Positions 19,506 through 29,036 of a stretch of DNA of 64,000 nt are shown here, piece after piece. This DNA is from Schizochytrium sp. TIO01 (taxonomy: Eukaryota; Sar; Bigyra; Thraustochytrida; Thraustochytriidae), in the NCBI GenBank assembly GCA_004764695.1, contig SMSO01000032.1, forward strand, positions 6,158,668 through 6,222,667, read 5' to 3'. The notes below the pieces were generated by a model that saw only the letters and a program-made list of their open reading frames with translations, was not told the DNA's origin and ran no database searches. How positions within the stretch are numbered: position 1 is the stretch's first letter; each line of letters opens with the position of its first letter. Position numbers and translations under genes: made by a program.

Positions 19506-20602
19506 GCGCATCCATCGTCAGATCTTAATACCACTCAGGGCTCAACCTCAACGCCCCGAACGAGCTTGCAGCCTACACACGCATGTCTCCACCACAAACA
19601 TCAAACGTGGTAATGGAGAAAGAAACCTTAGCTCTACAAAACAGTGATAACTTTCAACTTTTTACTCTTCACTTTAGAAAAAAAAAAAAACTTAAAAAAA
19701 AAACAAAACGTTTCTAACTATAAAACAAAAATGAAAGTATAAAAAGGAGTGGTAGCGTTTGTATGGTACTAACAGTAGGACTTTTAAGGAAGCGGTGCCG
19801 ATAAACGGGAATCGCGTGGACCCATAGGACTGCTTAGGAGAACTAAGTAGATCATCTCCCCCGTGCATATCGAACGAACCCGTGTGATTTAATCACCGAT
19901 GATGATTGCCTTTGGCCTTTATTTCTTGAAGGTGCAGCCTTGTCTTAGGCGGGTTTTGAGTTGCTGCAGCTGCCATGTAAAGACTGATGGCGCTTTGGAT
20001 CAGGGACCTCGTTAGTTGCTCATTGGTTGGCCATTTGCCCATGCAGGTTGACGAAGTTGAGAGTTGTTATTCTGATCTTGTTCTGAGTCCTCAAAGTATT
20101 TAAAAGAAAAGATTTTGAGCGAAAAAATAAATCAAACAACTTGAACTTTCAAGAAACAAAAAAGCACAGCAAAAGAAAAAAATATTGCAGCGGAAGATCA
20201 GAATCAGGATCAGATCAAGATCTATCTATCTCCACCATGATTGTGTGCGTAGCATATGAAGCAACCCGAAGAGCGTGGCCGTCACAACCAGCGAGGTGTT
20301 TTCTTTTAAATCTACTTTGAAAGGAGGGAGACGTAGGTAAGTCGTTCGTTCAATGATTGTTCAAGAACTTGAAACAAAAGTTCATCGTTGGTTGCTTTTG
20401 TTAGAACTCTTCGCTCAGTCTCATGTCCAAAGGAGAAGAGAATCACAGATATTCCAACCCTCCGAAACCTCCAATTCCTCATCACACGACTTGAACAGGT
20501 AGTAGGTACTAGATACTAGGTAGCAGAAGAAGTGATGCCCATTCTGAAAACCAGTAGGTACCGAGGTTGTGAATTGGCAGCACCACAGACCGCCTCTGAT
20601 TT

Positions 20603-20632
20603 GTAAGCGCTAGTTTTGTAAGCGCTAGTTTT
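20603..20632. promoter_or_regulatory. exact 15-bp tandem duplication upstream of the thiolase
   Basis: The 15-mer GTAAGCGCTAGTTTT occurs twice back to back about 280 bp before the thiolase ATG. Each copy holds the palindrome AGCGCT. Position and exact duplication suggest a possible transcription-factor site pair, but a recent neutral duplication is equally possible. Confidence 0.3.
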
Positions 20633-20736
20633 GCAGAGGAAGACAACAGGAATTAAAAATAATTATATCTAGGCCTAACTTAAAAAAATAAAAAATTGAT
20701 CCTCTGAGAGCATCATAATAAGGTAAGACCAACTTA

Positions 20737-20765
20737 CAGAATAACAGAATAACAGAATAACAGAA
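20737..20765. repeat. 8-bp tandem repeat in the thiolase leader
   Basis: The unit GAATAACA is repeated three times with flanking partial copies. It lies about 150 bp upstream of the thiolase ATG, so it is probably in the promoter or 5' leader. Confidence 0.8.
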
Positions 20766-20908
20766 CGCGAGAGAGCATAAATAATCCTGAAGCAAATCCA
20801 AACAAAGCACCCTCTCCTGCAGCCGCAGCAAACCCGCATCTCCAGCCTCGAGCAAAAGTTAGCAGCAAGAGTTTTAGCTAGTCAGTCAACAAGCAAGCAA
20901 TCTTCAAG

Positions 20909-22099
20909 ATGCCCGGCAAGGAAGCAGTCATTGTGGCGGCATGCCGTACCGCCATTGGCAACTTCGGCGGTGCCCTCGGCGGTGTCGGTGCCCCCACTCT
21001 TGGTGCCACCGTGATCCGCGAGGCTCTTGCCCGCGCCAAGATCGACGGCTCTGCTGTGGACGAGGTCATCATGGGCCACGTTCTCCAGGCCGGCGTTGGC
21101 CAGAACTCTGCTCGCCAGGCCGCTCTCGCCGCCGGTCTCGGTATCTCCGTGCCCTCTATGGCCATCAACAAGGTCTGTGGCAGTGGTCTCAAGTCCGTCA
21201 TGCTTGCCGCCCAGTCTGTGCAGCTCGGCCTTGCTGATGTCGTTGTTGCCGGTGGTATGGAGAACATGAGCCAGAGCCCTCACATTCTCCCCAACAGCCG
21301 CAACGGCCAGCGTATGGGCCCCTGGGCGCTTCAGGACACCATGATCACTGATGGTCTCACCTGCGCCATGAACAATTACCACATGGGCATCACCGCCGAG
21401 AACATCGCGGAGAAGTACGGCATCACCCGCGAGGACCAGGACGCCTTCGCCGCCACTAGCCAGAACCGCGCCGAGAAGGCCCAGGCTGCCGGCCTCTTCG
21501 AGCAGGAGATCGTACCTGTCAGCATTCCCCAGCGCCGCGGAGACCCTGTGATCTTCGACAAGGATGAGTTCATCAAGGCTGGTGCCACCGCTGCTGGCCT
21601 TGGCAAGCTCCGCCCGGCCTTCAAGAAGGACGGTACCGTGACTGCCGGTAACGCTTCTGGCATTAACGATGGTGCTGCTGCTCTTGTCATCACCTCTGCT
21701 GAGGCTGCTGAGAAGATGGGAGCCCCCATCCTTGCCCGCATCGTCAGCTACGCTTCTGCCGGTGTCGACCCCAGCATCATGGGTATGGGCCCCGTCCCTG
21801 CCACCCAGCTTGCCCTCGCTCGCGCCGGATGGACCATCAACGACCTCGACCGTATTGAGGCCAACGAGGCTTTCGCCGCCCAGAGTCTCGGTGTCTGCAA
21901 GGAGCTCGGCTTTGACCCCAGCAAGGTCAACGTCAACGGTGGTGCCATCGCTCTCGGCCACCCCATCGGTGCCAGTGGTGCCCGTGTTCTCGTTACCCTC
22001 ATCCACACCCTCCTCCGTGAGGACTCCTGCAAGAAGGGTCTCGCTACCCTCTGCATTGGTGGTGGCCAGGGTGTCGCTCTTGCCATCGAGAAGCCCTAA
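20909..22099 (+). CDS. acetyl-CoA C-acetyltransferase (thiolase II, EC 2.3.1.9)
   Basis: This enzyme condenses two acetyl-CoA to acetoacetyl-CoA, the entry step of the mevalonate/sterol route, or runs in reverse in ketone-body breakdown. The 396-aa length is typical of the family. Catalytic residues sit where expected: nucleophile Cys90 in NKVCGSG, His351 in [12 protein letters not shown] and the acid/base Cys382 in CIGGGQG, with the NEAFAAQ signature before them. The start at 20909 gives [14 protein letters not shown], which enters the fold directly and leaves no room for a mitochondrial or peroxisomal leader, so a cytosolic enzyme is likely. The C-terminus (IEKP) is not a typical peroxisomal signal. 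Codons end overwhelmingly in C or G, unlike the channel, WD40 and cyclase genes, which suggests high expression. The sequence also resembles bacterial enzymes, so an old transfer cannot be excluded by eye. Confidence 0.97.
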   Translation: MPGKEAVIVAACRTAIGNFGGALGGVGAPTLGATVIREALARAKIDGSAVDEVIMGHVLQAGVGQNSARQAALAAGLGISVPSMAINKVCGSGLKSVMLAAQSVQLGLADVVVAGGMENMSQSPHILPNSRNGQRMGPWALQDTMITDGLTCAMNNYHMGITAENIAEKYGITREDQDAFAATSQNRAEKAQAAGLFEQEIVPVSIPQRRGDPVIFDKDEFIKAGATAAGLGKLRPAFKKDGTVTAGNASGINDGAAALVITSAEAAEKMGAPILARIVSYASAGVDPSIMGMGPVPATQLALARAGWTINDLDRIEANEAFAAQSLGVCKELGFDPSKVNVNGGAIALGHPIGASGARVLVTLIHTLLREDSCKKGLATLCIGGGQGVALAIEKP

Positions 22100-22488
22100 A
22101 CACTTGCCGGTGACCCTTATTCCGTTTCCGCTGCCTGCAAATGAATGTTCATTCATAACAAGCAGCATATGCTTGTGCATAACTTCACATCCTCGCACTA
22201 AGACCTGTGACAACAATCTTTGCGACGCATGTTCAGTCACGGGCTTCCGTGCACCGCTCCTGTTGTCAAATCGTATGCTCTATTGCATCAATTGCATTGA
22301 TTCGGGCACCATTAGCTCCAGCTGCAACAACATAACACAAAGGCGAGCCTGCTTCTGCTTGCATGCCTCCTTTGCATGTCCTCTTACAACTCACACATCT
22401 ACTAGCCTACTACATAATCTACACCACAAAACCCTCATTTTGCGTAATTCTTTCTGTGAATCTGTCCCATTTTCTTTCTTTCCAGTAG

Positions 22489-22511
22489 TGTATATATATA
22501 TATATATATAC
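22489..22511. repeat. (TA)n microsatellite
   Basis: About eleven TA dinucleotides occur some 390 bp downstream of the thiolase stop codon, possibly in or just beyond the 3' UTR. Confidence 0.9.
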
Positions 22512-23613
22512 ACTTGTACTTATTACTTCTTTCTACCTTCGATTGATGACAGAAGCTTTGTGCAAATCTTCTAACATGAGTGGACTCAGATGCCACTGCT
22601 GCCAACCTTTTGGCTTGGGTAAAACCTCAAGTAAAAACATACCAGAGACGGATGATTCATGCCACGCTTACTTGTCAGAAGCCATTCCAGCCAGTCCGTT
22701 TCCTTGAGTAATCAGTAATCAAAACATATCAGGCGTAATGAATTCATGCATATTGATGATATCATGGTACTACCAAAGTACTACCACCAACCTTATCTTC
22801 AAATCCCCCCCCCTCCCCCGGACTATTTCGCCTCTTCGTGGCCACCGCTATACCCAGGTCGTCTCATATTCAAGCTTGTTCAGAAAAAAGATGCTTCATC
22901 ACAAGACTCAGAACAGAGCTGACTACCTTGGTTCTACGTAAAGAAGCGGAGAGATCTTTACATCCCCAAGAGCTTTCTCACCATTGACAGCATCTATCTT
23001 TTCTTGCTCACATGCTCCTGCGACCCAAAGACTGATGACTTTGGTTTCTTCGAGCGATGCATGGCCGCCCACCACTCAGCGTCAGAGCTTTTCTTTCCGC
23101 TCTTCTCCCCTTCCGCCTTGCCATCCATCCTCCAGATCTCTGCCAAACCTTGTCGATATTCCAGGCAACCTCTGGAGAGTCTCGTCTCTCCCGCCTCTGC
23201 TTCATCTCCAGCTCAACCCAAAGCCCAGCTTTCCTCGCGCACTTTGTGCCATTACATCTCCCGTTCTCGGCCTCGGCACCCTGCTACGACGAGCTACGCA
23301 TACTTCGTCTTGCCCAGAGTCAGTGGAAACCGGCATTCGTTTTTCCAAAAGCGGCGGGAGGGAGGTCGCTCTCAGGTCTGTCTCTGGGCTGGCTTGCTTG
23401 CTTGCTTGGCCCAGCATCTCGCTCGCCTTGCAGACCTGGACCAAGCCCGTTCGCGCCAAGCTTCGCAATCCACGAGTCCACGGCGATCCGAAACGAATCT
23501 CGCGCATGCCGCGTCCGGCGGTTTTGCAAGTTCCGATGCGCGGTTTACGAGCGACTCTGTGGACTCACACAGCTGGCCGGTCACGCGCGACCGTGACGAG
23601 TTCTGTGGATGGA

Positions 23614-23648
23614 TGTTGTTGTTGTTGTTGTTGTTCTTGTTGTTGTTG
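23614..23648. repeat. (TTG)n trinucleotide repeat
   Basis: This tract has about eleven TTG/GTT units with one CTT variant. It creates Val/Leu/Cys runs in several short open frames that I consider spurious. Confidence 0.9.
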
Positions 23649-24302
23649 GCTGCTTTCAAAACGCGTGCAAGGAAGAAATGATGATCGGCGAAGGATGCGG
23701 GGATACAAGGCGAGCCAAGGCCACCATCGTTGCAGGCTGTCGCCGCCGCCCCGCCACTGCCGTTGAGGCAGGTCTCCGCAGACTGACTGGCCTTGGTTCG
23801 TAACTTGAAGAGGAGGAATGAATGAATGAAGGAAAGAAAACACAATTGGGAACACTTGTAACTATGGGCAGTAGTTTCTTTTTTGCGGGTTAAGGCCACA
23901 ATTCGACTTGGAATTCTGGGTGAGAAGAAAAGAAACTGTAGGTAATGCTTGATTGTTTGTTTGCTTAGTTACTTGCTTTTGTGGGCAAGTGACGTCGAGT
24001 GAAACGAAATACTTGAAGGGCTGAGTGCTCTGGAACGGGTTGGTTTGTCGCCAAGCTCCAAGAGTGCATATTCGCGAGCGATGCACGTCATCCACCGCCG
24101 TCGAAATCAAGGTTGACGTTGTTCCAGACGGCAGCATTTGACTCGTGCGTGGACTCCTTCAGAGGAAGCGATTCGGAGGTCGTCCCAAAGGGCACAAACA
24201 ATCGGGGCACAAGAACCGAAGAACCTCACTCCTTAAACCCTAGAAGAGTGCTCGAACTTGTAGATCGAGTTTGGTATGTTGGGTGGCCAAGAAGCTGTTG
24301 TT

Positions 24303-24314
24303 TTGTTGTTGCTG

Positions 24315-24347
<33 letters not shown>

Positions 24348-24349
24348 AG
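24303..24349. repeat. (CTG)n trinucleotide repeat
   Basis: More than ten CTG units occur after a short TTG stretch. It gives poly-Cys, poly-Leu or poly-Gln depending on frame, and none of these frames has other signs of being coding. Confidence 0.9.
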
Positions 24350-25481
24350 ATGGTTTAAGAGCCACCCGCGAACCATCACCATCACCACCACCACCGCAAG
24401 GATCGCGAGGGGTGCTGCCACAACGATGATGGCCACAGCTGTGGACGCCGAAGGTAATCTCAACTGCAGCGGCAGGAAAAGCCAAATCGGGCCTGCGTTG
24501 CGGAGCTCGTACAAGAAGAACTCATTACTCCGGCATTGCAATGTCTTCGCGGATCTGTGTAATTCCTTGGAGGAAGAGGTCATTCCGCCACTTGCGCTGA
24601 GAACACTTAGAACGATCTCCTCCGCCACCTAGAAAGCGGCACCATCCCCGCCAATGCCGCCGCCAACAGCAGCGACCGCACCCAAATAGATCTAGCCTCC
24701 ACGCCAAGGTTCGACTCTGGACATTGCCGACGATGGGGTGGTTCTTGAGCACGGTTTCTGGGTCACTCTTCTGAAATTACAATATGGCGCAGTAGGTAGG
24801 TACTAGGCAAATGCCTAGGTAGTCGTAAGGACTAGGACGCTAAGCAAAGCTGTCTGCGGAAGGTCTCATTCACAATAGGTACCTACGATTCTGACATGAA
24901 AGCAATGCTGCATGCGATTACCTTTCCTGTTGAAGGCTACGCTACCTTGGCGACGATTGTCTTGATAGTTATATTTCAATCTCTTCAATCCTAATCAAGA
25001 AGAAAGGAGAAAGGTTCTAAAAGAACGCATCTGGGCAACCCAAATTCTGCTTGCCACGATTGCCCAATCAATACTCTACTAGGTACCTTACTTATCTGAT
25101 CTTGTGCAAGCTGCTTTGAAAGTCCACCACGGGCGCCATCATAAGTTGCGAACTTCAACATCGAGATGGCTGAGAGAGAATATGAAACCCATAAGTTAGA
25201 TCCACGTAGGCTACGCAGAAGCTCTCCTAATGAACGGTCAGCTTTCGATTAGGTATGATAGGATGAAGATATTTATTTATTTCCCGTCTCTTTTCTTGAG
25301 ATTTTAATGAAGAAAGAACTTCATTGCATTCATTCGAACAATCAATTCTGATTGAGAAGGAGCGCAAAACTGACTGCGCCCTCTTCGAGAAACACCTTCG
25401 AAAAGGGGGTAGGTGTGCTGTGGTTTCGTCTGTTGTGATACTGTCTCGCGTGGGCAGTTTAGATTAGGGTTAGAAACGCAG

Positions 25482-27098
25482 ATGTCGGCGCGAAGAAGCT
25501 TCTTCGGGGCCTCGAGCATGGCAGCGACCAAGGCTTTGCTCCTGCTCGCAACGCTCCTGCTTTGGGGGTCCGAAAACCATGCGGCGAAGGCCCAAGAAAG
25601 CAATGGGGACGGTGAAAGTTTCGGCAATGAGTGGCCCACCAAAGATGAGATCACATCGCTGCCTGGTTGGGATGGCCCTCTGCCTAGTAAATGGTTCTCT
25701 GGATATCTTGATGGAGGATCCCGAGAGCCAAACATTAAGCTGCACTACCATTATATACTTATACTCAGTGAAAACGATCCTGAGAATGACCCGTTGGTGC
25801 TCTGGACCAATGGAGGACCCGGGGCCTCCTCGCTGTTTGGACTGATGACCGAGCTTGGACCATTCTATCTTTCTGACGAATCTCTGACTCAGGCAGATGG
25901 CGATGGTATTCCTAAACTTTTCCGTAATAAGGCATCGTGGACTAGCAACGCCAACCTTGTCATCATGAATGGACCACCTCCGGTGTCGTTCTCCTTCTGC
26001 GATCCGCCCGGAGTTGAGGGCGATGGACATGATTGCGGCGGCTCATGGAACGACACTACTTCTGCCGAAGCTAACTACCAGTTCCTAGAAAGCTTTTTCG
26101 AGGCATACCCAAAGTTTCGTGAGCATGATTTTTACCTCACTGGTGAATCCTACGCTGGTATTTATATTCCAAAACTTGTGGAGCAAATTTTAAGCCATCC
26201 CAAGGAAGAGTCATATTCGCACCGTGCTCTGAAGGGCATTGCTGTAGGTAATGGCTGTATTGGTAAGGACATCATGTGCAGTGAAGCCTCGGGGTCGCAC
26301 ATTCTGCTCAGCGAGAAATTGTTCCAGGCGGAATACCTCTACGGTCATGGTCAATTTTCACCCAACCTGTACAAGAAGATTATGAAGAACTGTGATCCCA
26401 AGGGTGAAGAGACCGAAACCTGCAAGGAACTGCTCAAAGAAATGGATCGTCAGGTTGGAGGTTACTTTGCCTATAACCTATATGATACATGCTGGGGGGA
26501 CCAGAGTTTGCCGGTAATGCATGCGTCGCGAGAGTCTATGGGCAGCCTTCAAGTTCAAGAATCCTTGTCATCGGCTTCAGCAAACCCTGCAGCAGATCTT
26601 AATCAGCTGGGCGCAGCTCTGAATGACTACCCGTGTGGTGGTGGTACTGCGATGGCACTTTGGGTCAAACATGCATCTGTCCGCGAGGCTCTGGGAGTTC
26701 CTCTGAAGGCTACCTTTGTTAGTGGAGATAACTCTGCAGCAATCGACTACGACCTCACAGAGCGAAACCTGATGCCTTTCATGGTCAAGCTTGCCAAGGA
26801 AACCGATATTCGTGTTCTTATCTACAACGGCGATACAGACCCTACCATCAACTCTGTCGCTACCTTCTGGTGGGTCAATGAGCTTGGCCTTAAAGAGGTC
26901 ACGCCATGGTCACCTTGGACTCTCGACGGCAAGGGCAAAATGGCCGGTTATGTGACCCGCTACGAGGGTGATTTTGACTATCTCACCATCCGGGGTTCAG
27001 GGCACATGGTTCCTGCTATGAAACCTGATGCTGCTCTTGAAATGCTTACACGCTGGTTACGTAATGAGCCTTGGCGCCCCTACTCTAAATCTGCCTAG
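25482..27098 (+). CDS. serine carboxypeptidase, peptidase family S10
   Basis: This is a secreted or vacuolar/lysosomal exopeptidase that removes C-terminal residues. From the ATG at 25482 it has 538 residues; an ATG at 25518 gives a shorter start, and either places a hydrophobic signal peptide (ATKALLLLATLLLWG) at the N-terminus. The open frame upstream of 25482 begins only with a non-ATG codon. The S10 triad is complete: Ser223 in GESYAG, Asp451 in NGDTDP and His508 in GSGHMVP. The oxyanion-hole region reads NGGPGASS, where most family members have Cys instead of that Ala. An NDT sequon after the oxyanion segment fits passage through the ER. Length, motif order and spacing match carboxypeptidase Y/KEX1-like enzymes; there is no C-terminal membrane anchor, so a soluble vacuolar or secreted form is likely. 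Substrate preference cannot be read from the sequence. Confidence 0.95.
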   Translation: MSARRSFFGASSMAATKALLLLATLLLWGSENHAAKAQESNGDGESFGNEWPTKDEITSLPGWDGPLPSKWFSGYLDGGSREPNIKLHYHYILILSENDPENDPLVLWTNGGPGASSLFGLMTELGPFYLSDESLTQADGDGIPKLFRNKASWTSNANLVIMNGPPPVSFSFCDPPGVEGDGHDCGGSWNDTTSAEANYQFLESFFEAYPKFREHDFYLTGESYAGIYIPKLVEQILSHPKEESYSHRALKGIAVGNGCIGKDIMCSEASGSHILLSEKLFQAEYLYGHGQFSPNLYKKIMKNCDPKGEETETCKELLKEMDRQVGGYFAYNLYDTCWGDQSLPVMHASRESMGSLQVQESLSSASANPAADLNQLGAALNDYPCGGGTAMALWVKHASVREALGVPLKATFVSGDNSAAIDYDLTERNLMPFMVKLAKETDIRVLIYNGDTDPTINSVATFWWVNELGLKEVTPWSPWTLDGKGKMAGYVTRYEGDFDYLTIRGSGHMVPAMKPDAALEMLTRWLRNEPWRPYSKSA

Positions 27099-29036
27099 AC
27101 AAATAGCAAGTTCTCCCTTGTATACCCCTGTCAACAGCTCTACAAACTTCTTCTTCTATAGAGGAATACTAAAAATAATTACTACCGTCAACATTATCAT
27201 GCTCAATACTACCTTGTGCACTTCCATATACATATATGTTCATATATTCATATATTCACTCTCGAGTGTTCGTTTGCTCTATTAAAGAAACAGATCGTGG
27301 TGCTCAACTACGTATTATAAACACAATCTCATCATAAATAAAAGGTTTTGGCTATCCACGCTGAGAGATGGTTTTGCATTGTGGCATGTAGTAGTCAGAG
27401 TTTATCAAGCTACTCTATTAATGCCTGTGAAGAAGTGCTAGCTTTGATATCTAGACATTTCGTATTTGCCAAGAGTGTATCATCAAGAGCCTGTACAAAT
27501 CGGTTGCTCGGTCATGCCGTTCGATTTTGAGCTGTTTTTGGTTCTCAGAGATTATATCAAATACCTTATTTGTTAGATTTGCCGTAGGTCTACACGCCGT
27601 GAATGACTCTGCAAACAAAAGCTTAATGATACTCTCTCTAGTTGCTTTTGTAATTATTAAAAGGCCGAGAAAACCATGCTGTTGATGTCTTAGTTGGGAT
27701 GAAGCGGCTTATACTAGAACACATCAATAAATATTGTCTTTGTGGAGCCTGCCCATAGTAAAAAACCATGTTATAGTTCCTTTTCTAGCATGTCTGCACG
27801 GTCTGCACGGCTCAACACATTGCCTTGATAGTGACTTGAGTATGCGCACAATCCATTCAATAGATTCATTCCTGTAATTGTAGATTTCTTCAAGAACAGA
27901 AGAGAATCGTCAATTCATTAAAATTTTCGAAGAAGAGCTTCTGAAGCAAAAGGGAACTTGAGCTCAGAATTCAAAAAGAGCGACATATGACACATAGGGA
28001 AGAAGAAATGGTTGTAACTTCAATCAAAGCAGGTTGCCGCCTCGACAGTTTATTCTCCGTTAAATTGCACGTTTACATTGCCTGGTTTTTCCAACCAATA
28101 TATTGCAACTGCTGCGTAAAGCTGCTTCAACGAGCGGGTTCTAAGTCTACAATGTTCGTTCTCTGTCATAGTCACATTTATCATCTTATAAGTCCTCCTG
28201 TTTTATTTTGACGTGGGAATAGGTGGTAATTACTTCTACTTGTACAAGTGATGTTCTCTTGTTCTTTATTATAATTATCATTTGTCGCTATTTCCCATAT
28301 TATTCTAGTTTCGTTCTCTATTTTATTTTTTAATTAAAAATCATCAACCGTTGCTGGCACATAATAACAGCAACAGCAGCAGTAGTAACAACAGCAACAA
28401 CAACAACAACAACATCAACAAAATCAACAATTGTCATCGCTAGAGGAGCAGACTTGAAGCTGAGTTTGTTGGGATAGAAGTTCTTTGTGCAAGACTGTCT
28501 CAAGCGAGGCCATAGAGGCCTTGCCGTACTTGAAGTCTTGGTTAAAACTCGCGCAAACTGCCAGAACTGCCGAAAAGAAGCGACGGGATCCTCCCAAAAT
28601 CTACAGGGCATTCATTATCTTACCTTGTTCTGCTTCGATTTCGCTTCTGTATGCGCAAGTGACTCGGTCTGCCAGGGACAACAGGAGCAAGATATCATTT
28701 CAAACATCACTTGCAACAGGGGTTCGTCGGCAACTTTGTGAGAGCATTGGAATTGGTACTATATAGCCTACGCGGTCTCCTCAAATTCTTGCCAAGACTG
28801 CTAGAAAGAAATACTGTGGATCTTTGCGTGTGTTTGTTGGATAACAACAATTGCTCGGCATCTCGTAAGCGGGGCTCTACTTCAAATTTATGTCTTGAGG
28901 CATAATACATACCAGGTGTTGCTTTTGCCACATTCCTTCGTTACGCTCTCTACACTTGAATCGATTTCAAGGACCGTTTTGACATAAAAATTAGCAAAGT
29001 GAAGAGCAAGATAGGCATACTGATACAAGAATCATC
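27099..29036. other. AT-rich spacer before the WD40 scaffold gene
   Basis: Open frames here are at most about 90 codons and overlap on both strands without domains. A CAA/CAG-type trinucleotide tract lies at 28367-28430. The last few hundred bases should contain the promoter and leader of the WD40 gene; I cannot identify a specific element. Confidence 0.55.
28367..28430. repeat. (CAA)n/(CAG)n trinucleotide tract
   Basis: This is an imperfect tract of CAG then CAA units with a few substitutions. It lies in a gene-free stretch. Confidence 0.85.

Larger units (their letters stand above)
13883..20908. other. 7-kb repeat-rich spacer without a supportable protein gene
   Basis: The open frames here are at most about 130 codons and show neither domains nor codon bias. 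The region is dense in simple repeats: CTCG near 16532-16574, CTAG near 17393-17436, a 13-bp tandem at 17614-17665, GAAT at 18271-18352, a 12-bp tandem at 18711-18778 and TGAT at 19346-19367. A 124-bp element with 5S-rRNA-like sequence lies at 19382-19505 on the minus strand. The last 300 bp form the leader of the thiolase gene and carry two further tandem repeats. Genes split by many introns, or non-coding RNAs, could be missed here. Confidence 0.55.
22100..25481. other. spacer between thiolase and carboxypeptidase genes
   Basis: I find no supportable gene. The 22.98-24.7 kb part is GC-rich and open in several overlapping frames on both strands (up to 260 codons), but these are Ser/Pro/Arg-rich without domains and look like composition artefacts. 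It holds a TA tract (22489-22511), a TTG tract (23614-23648) and a CTG tract (24303-24349). Near 24790-24885 there are CTAGGTA-type palindromes of the kind seen elsewhere in the window. Confidence 0.55.

Noticed and set aside
20882-22240. 452-codon open frame antisense to the thiolase gene
   Set aside because: It mirrors the thiolase almost exactly; GC-rich, C/G-ending codons on one strand leave few stops on the other. Its Gly/Leu/Glu/Ala-rich product shows no domain, and the sense protein has all its catalytic residues.
21669-22574. 301-codon plus-strand frame overlapping the thiolase end
   Set aside because: It is a +1-type shadow of the thiolase that runs on into a TA repeat; the product is Ser/Leu/Pro-rich with no domain.
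22984-23766. 260-codon frame in a GC-rich spacer patch
   Set aside because: Several overlapping frames on both strands are open here, the product is Ser/Pro/Arg-rich, includes a Cys run from a TTG microsatellite and has no domain. I treat it as a composition effect.
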